A DNA stretch of 64,000 nt from Methylophaga sulfidovorans (GTDB taxonomy: Bacteria > Pseudomonadota > Gammaproteobacteria > Nitrosococcales > Methylophagaceae), in the NCBI RefSeq assembly GCF_900114205.1, contig NZ_FOSH01000015.1, forward strand, positions 1 through 64,000. Direction: 5' to 3'. Positions 35,264 through 44,114 of this stretch are shown here, in pieces (the first letter of the stretch is position 1; every line of letters starts with the position of its first letter). The translations under genes were made by a program, and so were the position numbers. The notes beneath the pieces are model-generated. The model did no database searches. It saw nothing but the letters and a program-made list of their open reading frames with translations, and was not told the origin of the DNA.

Positions 35264-37978
35264 ATGAAGGTGAGTTCATCAAAAAGTAGCGTTACAGCAT
35301 GGCATACCTTGAGTGTCGATTCTTCATTTGAAACATTAAATACTTCATCAGCAGGACTGGATTCGCAGGAGGCGGGTGAGAGGCTTCTTCATTACGGCAA
35401 AAACAGTCTGCCAACAGCAAGAAAACGCAGTGCTGTCATCCGATTTCTCAGTCATTTTCATAATATTCTTATCTATGTATTGCTGGGGTCTGCAGTTGTT
35501 ACTGCCGCTCTTGCCCATTGGATTGATACCGGTGTCATCCTTGCCGTTGTTATGGCTAATGCCATTATCGGTTTTATTCAGGAGGGTAAAGCCGAATCAG
35601 CCATGGGGGCGATCCAACAAATGCTGGCACCGGTTGCCCATGTTATTCGTGGTGCTGAACGAGTCAGTATTGAGGGTGAAGAGCTGGTTCCGGGTGATAT
35701 TGTCTTGATTGAAGCAGGCGATAAAGTCCCTGCGGACTTACGCTTATTTGATGCCCATGGCTTATCTATACAAGAGTCAATTCTGACAGGTGAATCTGTA
35801 GCGGTAGAAAAACTGACCAGTTCAGTTGATGAGCAAGCCGCGCTGGGTGACCGAAGCTGTATGGCCTTTTCTGGAACATTGGTGGCGTCTGGACAGGGGA
35901 AAGGCATCGTTGTTGCTACTGGTGGAAACACTGAGATTGGTCGTATCAGTAGTTTGCTTTCAGAGGTGGAAACGTTAACAACGCCACTTATCAGGCAGAT
36001 GAATGTGTTTGCTAAATGGTTAACGCTGATTATTCTGGTACTCGCCTCACTACTGCTGGTTTTTGGTTATCTCTTTACTCCGCATGATCTTGCTGTGATG
36101 TTTATGTCTGTCGTGGGGTTGTCTGTAGCAGCTATCCCGGAAGGTCTCCCTGCGGTACTGACAATTACTCTGGCAATTGGCGTTCAAGCTATGGCCAGAC
36201 GCCGCGCGATAGTCCGTCGCTTACCCGCGATTGAAACATTAGGTTCGGTGTCTGTGATTTGTTCTGATAAAACCGGCACATTAACTCGCAATGAAATGAT
36301 GGTGGCCTCAGTTGTCACTTATCAGCATGCGTTTACCTTAGAGGGCGAGGGATACAATCCTGAAGGTGATTTGAAGCTAAATGAACGCAGTATTTCACCA
36401 ACAGAGCATAGTGTATTAGAAGAAATGGCTCGTGCGGCCGCGCTATGTAATGACGCTTCGCTAGTAGAAAAGTCGGGTGTCTGGCATAGCGAAGGTGATC
36501 CTATGGAAGGCGCTTTACTGTCCTTTGCTGGAAAAATGAATCTCGATGTCAGGTTGGAACAATCTGTATGGAAACGGAGTGATGCGATCCCGTTTGATGC
36601 CCGCCACCGTTTTATGGCAACGTTAAGTCATGATCATCAACATCATGCCTGTATTTTTGTTAAAGGTGCGCCGGAGCGCCTATTAGAAATGTGTGGCAGT
36701 CAGCGCAGCACTGATGGCAAAGTCGAACCATTAGATATGGCCTATTGGCAGCAACAAATGCTGACTATTGCAGCAAAAGGCCAGCGTTTGTTGGCGTTTG
36801 CCGTTAAACCCGTTAACACTGACTATACTGTTTTGGAGCAGGATGATCTCAACGAGTCTCTGATAATGGTAGGACTGGTCGGCATGATTGATCCTCCTCG
36901 AACGGAAGCCATAAGCGCTGTGGCTGAATGTCACCAGGCTGGTATTCGAGTGAAAATGATTACTGGGGATCATGCCGAAACCGCTGCTGCAATAGGTAAA
37001 CAAATTGGCCTGAAAAATCCGAATAAAGTGCTGACAGGTTTAGATATTGATGGCATGGATGAGCAACAGTTAAAAGCCCAAGTGCTTGAATGCGATATTT
37101 TTGCCCGTACCAGTCCTGAACATAAATTAAGGCTTGTTACAGCTATACAGGCACATGATTTGACTGTAGCCATGACTGGAGATGGTGTGAATGATGCCCC
37201 TGCACTTAAACGTGCTGATGCTGGTATTGCCATGGGACTTAAAGGTTCTGAAGCAGCAAAAGAAGCGGCTGAACTGGTACTGGCTGATGATAACTTTGCC
37301 ACGATTGTCTCAGCTGTCCGCGAAGGGCGAACTGTCTATGATAATTTGAAAAAGATTATCAGCTGGACTTTACCGACCAATGCTGGTGAAGCCATGACGA
37401 TCATTGTCGCTTTGCTGTTTGGTATGACATTGCCTATTACACCGGTTCAGATTCTCTGGGTTAATCTGATAACAGCAGTGACTTTGGGTATTGCTCTGGC
37501 TTTTGAACCAACAGAAGAAAATACCATGCGTCGGCCTCCACGATCGCGAAATGAATCGTTATTAAGTGCTGAGTTGTTGTGGCATATTGTTTTGGTCTCT
37601 TTGCTTTTCCTGGCTGGTGTCTACGGTATTTACGACTATGCTATTAGTCAGGGATATTCGGTTGAACTTGCCCGTACACTGGCCGTCAATACGCTGGTTG
37701 TAATGGAAATTTTCCACTTATTTTTTATTCGGAATATTCACGGTACATCGATTACCTGGAAAGCTATCTGTGGCACAAAAGTTATTTGGCGAGTGGTTTT
37801 TGTGATTAGTTGTGCCCAGTTTGCCATTACCTATCATCCGTGGCTTCAGGCTATTTTTGGCACTGAAAGTATTGCTTTCTGGGATGGTATTCTTGTGGTT
37901 GGTATCGGAGTGATGCTATTTGTTGCGATTGAAGTGGAAAAACAACTGCGGCTTTTTGTCGGGCGGGTCAGAGCATAA
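35264..37978 (+). CDS. P-type cation-transporting ATPase (P2 type, CtpF-like)
   Basis: The 904-residue ATPase has the N-terminal cation ATPase domain, actuator motif LTGESVAVEK, helix M4 AAIPEGLPAVLT, phosphorylation site CSDKTGTLTRNE, KGAPERLLEM in the nucleotide domain, and hinge MTGDGVNDAPALKRAD. Helix M6 reads WVNLITAVTLGIALAFEP: the Asp that binds Ca2+ in SERCA-type pumps (NxxxD) is replaced by Ala, as I recall for CtpF-like pumps. The transported ion is thus uncertain (Ca2+, Na+ or another cation). It appears monocistronic. Confidence 0.88.
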   Translation: MKVSSSKSSVTAWHTLSVDSSFETLNTSSAGLDSQEAGERLLHYGKNSLPTARKRSAVIRFLSHFHNILIYVLLGSAVVTAALAHWIDTGVILAVVMANAIIGFIQEGKAESAMGAIQQMLAPVAHVIRGAERVSIEGEELVPGDIVLIEAGDKVPADLRLFDAHGLSIQESILTGESVAVEKLTSSVDEQAALGDRSCMAFSGTLVASGQGKGIVVATGGNTEIGRISSLLSEVETLTTPLIRQMNVFAKWLTLIILVLASLLLVFGYLFTPHDLAVMFMSVVGLSVAAIPEGLPAVLTITLAIGVQAMARRRAIVRRLPAIETLGSVSVICSDKTGTLTRNEMMVASVVTYQHAFTLEGEGYNPEGDLKLNERSISPTEHSVLEEMARAAALCNDASLVEKSGVWHSEGDPMEGALLSFAGKMNLDVRLEQSVWKRSDAIPFDARHRFMATLSHDHQHHACIFVKGAPERLLEMCGSQRSTDGKVEPLDMAYWQQQMLTIAAKGQRLLAFAVKPVNTDYTVLEQDDLNESLIMVGLVGMIDPPRTEAISAVAECHQAGIRVKMITGDHAETAAAIGKQIGLKNPNKVLTGLDIDGMDEQQLKAQVLECDIFARTSPEHKLRLVTAIQAHDLTVAMTGDGVNDAPALKRADAGIAMGLKGSEAAKEAAELVLADDNFATIVSAVREGRTVYDNLKKIISWTLPTNAGEAMTIIVALLFGMTLPITPVQILWVNLITAVTLGIALAFEPTEENTMRRPPRSRNESLLSAELLWHIVLVSLLFLAGVYGIYDYAISQGYSVELARTLAVNTLVVMEIFHLFFIRNIHGTSITWKAICGTKVIWRVVFVISCAQFAITYHPWLQAIFGTESIAFWDGILVVGIGVMLFVAIEVEKQLRLFVGRVRA

Positions 37979-38023
37979 AAAATTTACCTTGATCATTCAT
38001 TAAAATGGACGTTGAGATGATAA

Positions 38024-38362
38024 ATGTTTGAACGATGGAAGAAGAAAACCGAGCTTAGAAATGAGCGTGATAAGAACAGCCTTCGATTTCTCGGTGCAGA
38101 AATTCAGCCTAATGGCGATCTGGTTTTTATCGGACAAGATATTGGTCCTGTGGTTGAAAGGACTTTTGGCTCCTCAGAGTATGAATGGCAGTGGACGATA
38201 AAGGCCGAGAACATTCCGAGTTTTCAAAAAGCACTGGGTGAGGAGGGGCATATCATCAAATTGCTTGAAACGCATTTTAGCGATGAAAAAGCAGCTGGTT
38301 TGTTGCCGTTTCTGGAAGAGCACAATATCCCTTTTGAATCCTGGTACCGATATGGCGATTAG
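38024..38362 (+). CDS. Conserved hypothetical protein, 112 residues
   Basis: This is a small soluble acidic protein with a basic N-terminus (MFERWKKKTELRNERDKN), a beta-rich middle containing LVFIGQDIGPVVERTFG.SEYEW, and a helical C-terminus ending FESWYRYGD. No catalytic motif, membrane helix or Cys pair is seen. I do not recognise a named family. It lies 45 bp after the P-type ATPase gene and could be cotranscribed. The following 38363-38584 has no intact gene. Confidence 0.6.
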   Translation: MFERWKKKTELRNERDKNSLRFLGAEIQPNGDLVFIGQDIGPVVERTFGSSEYEWQWTIKAENIPSFQKALGEEGHIIKLLETHFSDEKAAGLLPFLEEHNIPFESWYRYGD

Positions 38363-38584
38363 CCTTTATTCATAAACCTAATCACATGATTTAGTCGCTG
38401 TGGTGTTTTAGGGCTGACATAAAGAGGATGAGCGAATAAATAAACTATCACTTCTTAGTGATTGCGCCCATACTGACTATCTATGTACCGACATTGATTG
38501 GCGTTGATGTTTCTACCTAGAACATGCCCTCAAATTTGCTAATAAGTAGTCGAGGTTAATGCATTCAATTAACAGGTGAATATC

Positions 38585-38701
38585 ATGAGTAAAGGTCAAG
38601 ATAGTAAAAAGAATCAGAAAAAAGCACCGCTATTAACAGCGAAAGAAAAGAAAGCAGCAAAAAAGGCCAAGCAAGAAGATAAGAACGTTTTTGGCCATTA
38701 A
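38585..38701 (+). CDS. Very small Lys-rich protein, 38 residues
   Basis: The ATG at 38585 follows AACAGGTGAA and opens a 38-codon frame, about one third Lys, ending in KNVFGH. Similar tiny basic proteins (MSKGQDxKKxxKKxPLxT-type) are widespread in gammaproteobacteria, and I recognise the pattern but not a function. A strong terminator directly after the stop supports a real gene. The composition suggests nucleic-acid or ribosome binding, which is inference only. Confidence 0.6.
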   Translation: MSKGQDSKKNQKKAPLLTAKEKKAAKKAKQEDKNVFGH

Positions 38702-38702
38702 T

Positions 38703-38740
38703 AAAAAAGGCTACTCATAAACATTTGAGTAGCCTTTTTT
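38703..38740. terminator. Bidirectional intrinsic terminator
   Basis: AAAAAAGGCTACTCA and TGAGTAGCCTTTTTT form a perfect stem around TAAACATT with T-runs on both strands. Confidence 0.9.
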
Positions 38741-38776
38741 CTGCCATCACTTATAACCGTGTGGGTTAGAACTGTC

Positions 38777-39400
38777 CTATTTAGCCTCATCCAATAGTGG
38801 CAGCAATGCCGGCTTAATATTCTGTAATACAACAGGCTGACCTTCTTTATTTGGGTGCAAACCATCGGCTTGCATCAGCGCCTTATCGAGTGCGACACCT
38901 TTCAGCATAAAAGGCACATAAGCCAATTGATATTGCTCTGCCAACTCTTTGTATAAATTAAAAAACATCTCTGTATAACGTTTACCGTAATTCTGTGGAA
39001 TCTGATTGCCCACCAACAGCACTTTGGCGTCAGCTTTACGTGCTTGTTCAACCATGGATTCAAGATTCTGTTTGGTTTGAGTTAGTGGATAGCCACGTAA
39101 GGCATCATTGGCGCCCAGTTCCAGGATGACCCAGCTGGGTTTATGTTCTGACAACAGTTGTTTAAAGCGGGCTAAACCGCCCTGCGTTGTTTCCCCACTG
39201 ACGCTGGCATTCACAACGGTAATTTCCGGATGGGACTTTGATAGTTGATTTTCCAGTAAACTAACCCAACCTAATTCTGGTCGTAGGTTATGGGCAGCGC
39301 TCAGGCTGTCTCCCATAACTAGCAATGTCGATGCTGATACAGCGTTGCTCATCAATAAACTGATGAGTAACACAAACCAATATTGTCTTTTTAGAAACAT
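38777..39400 (-). CDS. tesA: GDSL-type arylesterase/thioesterase TesA
   Basis: The 207-residue SGNH hydrolase has a signal peptide (about residues 1-23). Block I is VMGDSLSAAHNL with the catalytic Ser, block III GANDALRG with the oxyanion Asn, and block V DGLHPNKEGQ with the Asp-His pair. TesA is a periplasmic thioesterase, lysophospholipase and arylesterase. I chose the ATG at 39400, with GAAGG 6 nt upstream. It is divergent from ybbA with only a 23-bp gap between starts, the classic tesA/ybbAP arrangement. Confidence 0.92.
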   Translation of the reverse strand: MFLKRQYWFVLLISLLMSNAVSASTLLVMGDSLSAAHNLRPELGWVSLLENQLSKSHPEITVVNASVSGETTQGGLARFKQLLSEHKPSWVILELGANDALRGYPLTQTKQNLESMVEQARKADAKVLLVGNQIPQNYGKRYTEMFFNLYKELAEQYQLAYVPFMLKGVALDKALMQADGLHPNKEGQPVVLQNIKPALLPLLDEAK

Positions 39401-39423
39401 ACAAACCTTCAAGAGTGGAAAAC

Positions 39424-40104
39424 ATGGCAGTTACAACTGCAATCAAAGTAACAAATTTAACCCATACGGTATCGGCAAATACAGGTGATTTGACCATATT
39501 AAAAGGAATTAGTTTAGATATTCAGGAAGGTGAGTCAGTCGCCATTGTGGGGGCATCAGGTTCAGGCAAGTCGACCTTGCTGGGCTTACTGGCAGGCTTG
39601 GATGTGAATACGTCTGGCGAGATTTATCTTTACGACCATGCTTTCTCAGCCATGGATGAAGAGCAACGTGCCTTACTTCGCGGGCAATATGTCGGCTTTA
39701 TCTTTCAGTCGTTTCACTTGTTACCGAGTTTGCAGGCAGTTGAAAATGTGATGTTACCAGCCGAATTAAAAGGCGATAAAGACGCTCGTCAAAAAGCAGA
39801 AGCCTTATTGGAAAAAGTCGGGCTCTCGCATCGTTTAACGCACTATCCAAACCAGTTATCCGGTGGTGAGCAGCAACGTGTTGCCATTGCCAGAGCTTTT
39901 GCCTCCAGTCCGAAAATTCTGTTTGCTGATGAACCTACCGGCAATCTGGATGAGGGTAATGGTCGCATTATTATCGAACAGCTTTTTGAGATGAATAAAG
40001 AGCAGGGCACCACACTGGTGATGGTGACACATGACAATCATCTGGCAGAAAAATGTGACCGTCAACTTGTGATGTCTGCGGGTCAGCTGGTGGAAAAAAA
40101 CTAA
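39424..40104 (+). CDS. ybbA: ABC transporter ATP-binding protein YbbA
   Basis: The 226-residue MacB/LolD-type ATPase has Walker [18 protein letters not shown]-loop [11 protein letters not shown], signature [16 protein letters not shown], Walker [13 protein letters not shown] and switch MVTHD. It energises the YbbP permease; this type is a mechanotransmission system rather than a classical importer. I chose the ATG at 39424. It overlaps ybbP by one base and is divergent from tesA. Confidence 0.92.
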   Translation: MAVTTAIKVTNLTHTVSANTGDLTILKGISLDIQEGESVAIVGASGSGKSTLLGLLAGLDVNTSGEIYLYDHAFSAMDEEQRALLRGQYVGFIFQSFHLLPSLQAVENVMLPAELKGDKDARQKAEALLEKVGLSHRLTHYPNQLSGGEQQRVAIARAFASSPKILFADEPTGNLDEGNGRIIIEQLFEMNKEQGTTLVMVTHDNHLAEKCDRQLVMSAGQLVEKN

Positions 40105-42563
40105 TGCAATTTGCCTTACGATTACTGCTGCGTGATATCCGTAGTGGCGACATTCTAACGCTGATTTTTGCGTTGATTATTTCTGTCAGCACAGTCACTG
40201 CGATTAGTTTATTTATCGACCGTTTACAGTTGTCATTTGAAAGCGAGTCAGCCAACTTAATGGCGGCAGATCGCTTGATTAGCTCTGATGATGCGATACC
40301 TGACAACTGGCAAACAAAAGCGGATGAGTTGGGGCTTAAACAGGCGCAACGCACCTCATTCCGAACCATGATATTTGCCGGTGATAATTTACAGCTAAGT
40401 CAGGTCAGTGCGGTAACAGCACTTTATCCTCTCAAAGGTGTTTATCTCGTTGACGATACCTTGTTCGGTACCGGGCATGAATATACTCAGCCACCACAGC
40501 CGGGGAAAATATGGCTTTCCTCACGCCTTGCTAGTTTATTAGGCGTCAAGATTGGTGACCAAGTTGAGGTGGGTGAGACAAGCTTAACCGTCAGTCACTT
40601 TCTGGTTCGAGATCCCAATGCCAGTAGTTCAGCGTTTGCTATATCACCTCGTGCGGTGATTAATATGGCTGATCTGGCGGCAACACAAGTCATTATTCCT
40701 GGCAGTCGGGTGCGTTATAGCCTGTTACTAGCCGGTGATAAGGACTTATTAGATCAGTATGAATCATGGGTAACGCCACAGCTGAATGATGGTCAACGCT
40801 GGCGGACGCCGACACAAAAAGGCGAGCGTATTGGCGACACTATTGGTAAAGCACAATCCTTTTTATTATTAGCTGGAACACTTGCGGTTATCCTGTCTGG
40901 GATTGCCATGGCTTTAGCCTCTTCACGTTTTGTAAAACGCCACTTGATGCAGGTTGCTGTATTAAAAACATTAGGCGCCACACCGAAAAAGTTAGTGCAG
41001 GTGTTCCTTATTCAGTTTATTGCCCTGTTTGTGATAGGCGCTGGCATTGGTCTGGCTGCTGGTTGGGGATTACAACTGATTATTTCATCCATGCTGGCGG
41101 GACTGATGTCGACCGCTTTGCCTGAGCCTTCATTAAGTCGCTTATGGCTGGGAGTGGCGACAGGGCTGGTTTCCATGCTGGCATTTTGTTTTCCATTGAT
41201 GCAGCGTCTGATAAAAGTGTCACCGATGTCAGTGTTGCAGCCCGGTTTTAAAGTAGAACAAAACACAGTCATTATTTATGGCATCGGTTTTGTCGGTATG
41301 TTTGGTTTGATGTGCCTGTATACAGGCGGCTTAATTCTACCGAGCATTATGATGTTAGCCATTGTTGGTATTGGTCTTTTAGTCGCCTTACTCGGGTATG
41401 GCGTATTTAGCTTCGGTCGTTCACTCACCTCCGGCGCTACCAGTGGCTGGCAGATAGGCTTTGCTGCTTTATATCGTCGATTGTTTCCCAACTTATTTCA
41501 GTTATTAGTGTTTACGCTGATTATCATGCTGGGGCTGATATTAGTTGGCGTGAAATCGAACCTGATTTCAGACTGGCAACAGCAGTTGCCGGCAGATGCA
41601 CCTAACCACTATTTGTTCAATGTTCAGGCCGATCAGATTGACCAAATCGATAAGGTCACAGACTCGCTGAATATCAAACGCTCTGACTGGTTCCCAATGG
41701 TTCGCGGGCGAGTTATCAACATCAATGGCACATCGGTACAGACTCTTTACCCTGAAGATAAACCCGAGCCCGAATTGTTTTCACGTGAATTGAATCTGAC
41801 CTGGTCTGATGAAATAGGCAAAGGCAGCAAGCTGCTTGAGGGTGACTTTAATGCTAATGGACTCTCTATCGAGCAACGAGTGATGCAAGAAGCGAATTTG
41901 AAAATGGGCGACAAACTCACCATTAATATTGGTGGTAATGACATTACCTTACCTATCACTTCAGTACGAGAGGTTGACTGGGGTTCAATGCAGCCCAATT
42001 TCTATCTGATTTTGCCCAAACAGGCTTTAGCAGATTACCCTGCTAACTTTGTCAGTAGTGTCTTTATCAGCCAGCAAAATGCACAACCGTTTTATAAGGC
42101 CATGTCTCAATTTCCTACAGTCTCGATGTTAAATGTCGGTGATTTATTAAAACAAGTGCAAACGGTAATCGGGCAGTTATCACAGGCGATTCAGCTGGTG
42201 TTGTTGTGCATATTAAGTGCTGGAGCGTTGGTATTACTAGCAAGTGTTCGCTCAACACTAGAAGAGCGACTGGAAGAGGGGGCTTTATTGCGCGTGCTGG
42301 GTGCTAAAAAATCCCTGGTACAACAAGCCTTATTTGTCGAGTTCGGTGCACTGGGATTATTTTCTGGGCTTATTGCTGCCGCTGGAGCCGAAGCCTGCCT
42401 GTATGGTTTACAGGTATTTGTCTTTAAAGCAGAAGCAAGTTGGCATCCTTTGTTGTGGAGTTTAGGACCGCTAATTGGTGTAGTCGTTATTTCAGCAATC
42501 GGTTTATTTGCCAGCAGAAAAGTATCCAGCGTGCCACCGATGCATTTATTACGGGAAGTGTAA
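40104..42563 (+). CDS. ybbP: FtsX-like ABC permease YbbP
   Basis: The 819-residue protein has a helix near the N-terminus, a periplasmic domain (about 45-245), an FtsX block of helices (about 250-350, with AVLKTLGATPKKL), a central helix set, a second periplasmic domain (about 490-670) and a second FtsX block with ALLRVLGAKKSLVQQ (about 730-800). The duplicated FtsX layout is that of YbbP. The role is linked to TesA and envelope lipid handling by context, not by direct proof. Confidence 0.9.
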   Translation: MQFALRLLLRDIRSGDILTLIFALIISVSTVTAISLFIDRLQLSFESESANLMAADRLISSDDAIPDNWQTKADELGLKQAQRTSFRTMIFAGDNLQLSQVSAVTALYPLKGVYLVDDTLFGTGHEYTQPPQPGKIWLSSRLASLLGVKIGDQVEVGETSLTVSHFLVRDPNASSSAFAISPRAVINMADLAATQVIIPGSRVRYSLLLAGDKDLLDQYESWVTPQLNDGQRWRTPTQKGERIGDTIGKAQSFLLLAGTLAVILSGIAMALASSRFVKRHLMQVAVLKTLGATPKKLVQVFLIQFIALFVIGAGIGLAAGWGLQLIISSMLAGLMSTALPEPSLSRLWLGVATGLVSMLAFCFPLMQRLIKVSPMSVLQPGFKVEQNTVIIYGIGFVGMFGLMCLYTGGLILPSIMMLAIVGIGLLVALLGYGVFSFGRSLTSGATSGWQIGFAALYRRLFPNLFQLLVFTLIIMLGLILVGVKSNLISDWQQQLPADAPNHYLFNVQADQIDQIDKVTDSLNIKRSDWFPMVRGRVININGTSVQTLYPEDKPEPELFSRELNLTWSDEIGKGSKLLEGDFNANGLSIEQRVMQEANLKMGDKLTINIGGNDITLPITSVREVDWGSMQPNFYLILPKQALADYPANFVSSVFISQQNAQPFYKAMSQFPTVSMLNVGDLLKQVQTVIGQLSQAIQLVLLCILSAGALVLLASVRSTLEERLEEGALLRVLGAKKSLVQQALFVEFGALGLFSGLIAAAGAEACLYGLQVFVFKAEASWHPLLWSLGPLIGVVVISAIGLFASRKVSSVPPMHLLREV

Positions 42564-42722
42564 TTAAGACCTAAACTAACAAGTTTATGTACATAAACCA
42601 GTATATGAAGATACTAAAGGGCTGGCACTATTTTTCGTCAACAGTTCAAGACTTTGGCCTTATAATTCCATGAATAAGAAATTACTTCCATTAATAATCA
42701 ATATGTTAAAGTCATTAAAAAT

Positions 42723-42787
42723 GAATTATAAGGCGGCCTGTTTAATACTTATTATGAGGCCGGTGGCCTCATAAAACATACTGTTAG
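42723..42787 (+). repeat. 65-bp hairpin element abutting a cassette core site, copy B
   Basis: From GAATTATA to CTGTTAG it matches copy A (1475-1539, other strand) without gaps. The hairpin TTATGAGGCC-GGT-GGCCTCATAA keeps its pairing through compensatory changes. It ends in the GTTAG core that begins the toxin-antitoxin cassette carrying the VCR-like attC. About 200 bp upstream, AAACTAAC (42573-42580) is the exact inverse of GTTAGTTT (42783-42790), and a 16-bp palindrome GTTTATGTACATAAAC lies at 42583-42598. Confidence 0.6.
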
Positions 42788-42809
42788 TTTGCTAAAGGCT
42801 AGCGGTTAA

Positions 42810-43307
42810 CTAGCCTAAGCTTGCTCTCACATCTGCAATGGTGATGAAGAGTTTGTTTTCAGCGTCTTGAAATGCTTGAAAACCATAGCGTTCATAGAAA
42901 TGTTTTGCTCCGTCTTTGGCATCAACGATAACAACTGGAAATGCCACGCTATCACTAGCGGCTAATAGCTTTCTGAGTGCGTCGATAAGCAGCCACTCAC
43001 CAAAGCCTTTCCCTTTGTATCGGTCATCAACAGCAAGACGGGCAATCAAACCACCAGAGGTGGATGATTGGTGCTTTTTTTGTAACTTATCTGGCAATGC
43101 CTTTAAGTCAATTGGTGTCATTGTTAGCGTGTAAAAGCCGATGACATGTGAGTTGTCGCTATCATCTTCCAAAACAAACGTTCTGGTGTTGTCCTTCTTT
43201 GCTTGCTGACTCGCCATTACTTTTAAGTAATTATTGAGAGCTTCGATGCCACAGTTGAATCGGTTTCTATCGTGTTTAGCTTTATCTAGAAGTACCGTAT
43301 TCATCAT
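42810..43307 (-). CDS. GNAT acetyltransferase toxin (TacT/AtaT type)
   Basis: The 165-residue GNAT protein starts with the FNCGIEALNNYL pattern of TacT-like toxins. It has GLIARLAVDDRYKGKGFGEWLL (acetyl-CoA loop, V4 motif) at about 88-108 and a C-terminal FYERYGFQAF with the conserved Tyr. Family members acetylate aminoacyl-tRNA and stop translation. It overlaps the antitoxin gene by 4 nt. The pair lies inside an integron cassette, reading opposite to the attC orientation. Confidence 0.88.
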   Translation of the reverse strand: MMNTVLLDKAKHDRNRFNCGIEALNNYLKVMASQQAKKDNTRTFVLEDDSDNSHVIGFYTLTMTPIDLKALPDKLQKKHQSSTSGGLIARLAVDDRYKGKGFGEWLLIDALRKLLAASDSVAFPVVIVDAKDGAKHFYERYGFQAFQDAENKLFITIADVRASLG

Positions 43308-43576
43308 TGAGTTTTGCTCTCGTATCGATCAGCAGCAGCTTTTAGTTTTGAGTTCTGTGTCGCAGGACGGTCTAAAGCTTCCATCAGCAGCATCGCATCA
43401 GCTTGGCTCAGTTTTAAAGCCTGTTCACGTTCGATGACTTGTTTAGCTTTTTCGATTGCAGCGCTTAGAACAAACGAGTTGATGCTAGACATGCCGGCGA
43501 TCGCGGCAGCCTTAGTAAGTAAGTCTTGTGTATCGACATCAACTCTAGCGGTGATGCGGGGCAAAGTAGTAGCCAT
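43304..43576 (-). CDS. DUF1778 ribbon-helix-helix antitoxin (TacA type)
   Basis: The 90-residue protein has an N-terminal ribbon-helix-helix: PRITARVDVDTQDLLTKAAA, then SSINSFVLSAAI. A C-terminal tail (ALKLSQADAMLLMEALDRPA) is of the type that wraps the GNAT toxin. It neutralises the toxin and represses the operon, probably at the palindrome just upstream of the start. AGGAGAT precedes the ATG. Confidence 0.9.
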   Translation of the reverse strand: MATTLPRITARVDVDTQDLLTKAAAIAGMSSINSFVLSAAIEKAKQVIEREQALKLSQADAMLLMEALDRPATQNSKLKAAADRYESKTQ

Positions 43577-43591
43577 AATGTTATCTCCTGT

Positions 43592-43608
43592 TGTGTCAAA
43601 ATGTCACA
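43592..43608. promoter_or_regulatory. Palindromic operator candidate of the TA operon
   Basis: TGTGTCAAAATGTCACA is a 17-bp imperfect palindrome (TGTG-CA...TG-CACA), 16 bp upstream of the antitoxin start, where a ribbon-helix-helix repressor would be expected to bind. Confidence 0.5.
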
Positions 43609-43665
43609 TGTGTATTATGGTCTTAAAATGTGCAATAAGCAATCTCTGTGTCACTTTGGCACGCA

Positions 43666-43791
43666 AACTAACAAACAATTTAAGAGTGATTCGGCACGCT
43701 TGGCATTTTTACTATGCGTTAATTTTAGTGATTAAGGTGGTATGTGGTGGCATCGGTATTGCGTGCCTCACACCTTAATTGGGCGTTACAC
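43666..43791 (+). repeat. Vibrio-type integron attC (VCR-like)
   Basis: It begins AAACTAACAAACAATTTAAG and ends CACCTTAATTGGGCGTTACA, about 125 bp. The arms are complementary: TAAC..CAATT.AAG.GTGA..GGCACGC on the left pairs with GCGTGCC..TCAC.CTTAATTG..GTTA on the right. Length and wording match the long repeats of Vibrio superintegrons as I remember them. It closes the toxin-antitoxin cassette that starts at 42783. Confidence 0.85.
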
Positions 43792-43860
43792 GGCACATGC
43801 GTAGATTAGCATTCTGATCAACACGAATAATTAAACATAAAAGGGTGCGGTAAACTGCAA

Positions 43861-43950
43861 ATGCCTTGGACTAAAGAACATATTCAGTGGCTTCACGATA
43901 CTGGTGAAGTAATCTCTATTTCAACAGGTAGACCTATAGTAGACCTATAG
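43861..43950 (+). pseudogene. Truncated gene start of a following integron cassette
   Basis: A 29-codon frame (MPWTKEHIQWLHDTGEVISI...) begins about 75 bp after the VCR-like core, where the next cassette gene should start. It stops within an 11-bp tandem duplication (TAGACCTATAG twice, 43929-43950). The rest of the cassette and its attC are missing. Family unknown. Confidence 0.4.
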
Positions 43951-44114
43951 GGTCAGACTCGATTGGTATGATTAATGTCGAGAATTAAGTTATTTAAACT
44001 CAAGCTCTTCTCATTATTCAATGATTGAACAAGGGCTCGTTTACCTTGTTTTGTTATTCTCGACCATCCTCAGCATGTGATTATTTGAGGCAATAATCGA
44101 GAGCCTATTTTTCT

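Noticed and set aside
38420-38520. Short membrane-protein-like frame (FLVIAPILTIYVPTLIG)
   Set aside because: No start codon with a ribosome binding site and only about 26 codons; too little to call.
42750-42775. GAGGCCGGTGGCCTC hairpin as a simple ybbP terminator
   Set aside because: No T-run follows, and it belongs to the 65-bp element repeated at the other cassette boundary; a terminator role is still possible but does not explain the repeat.
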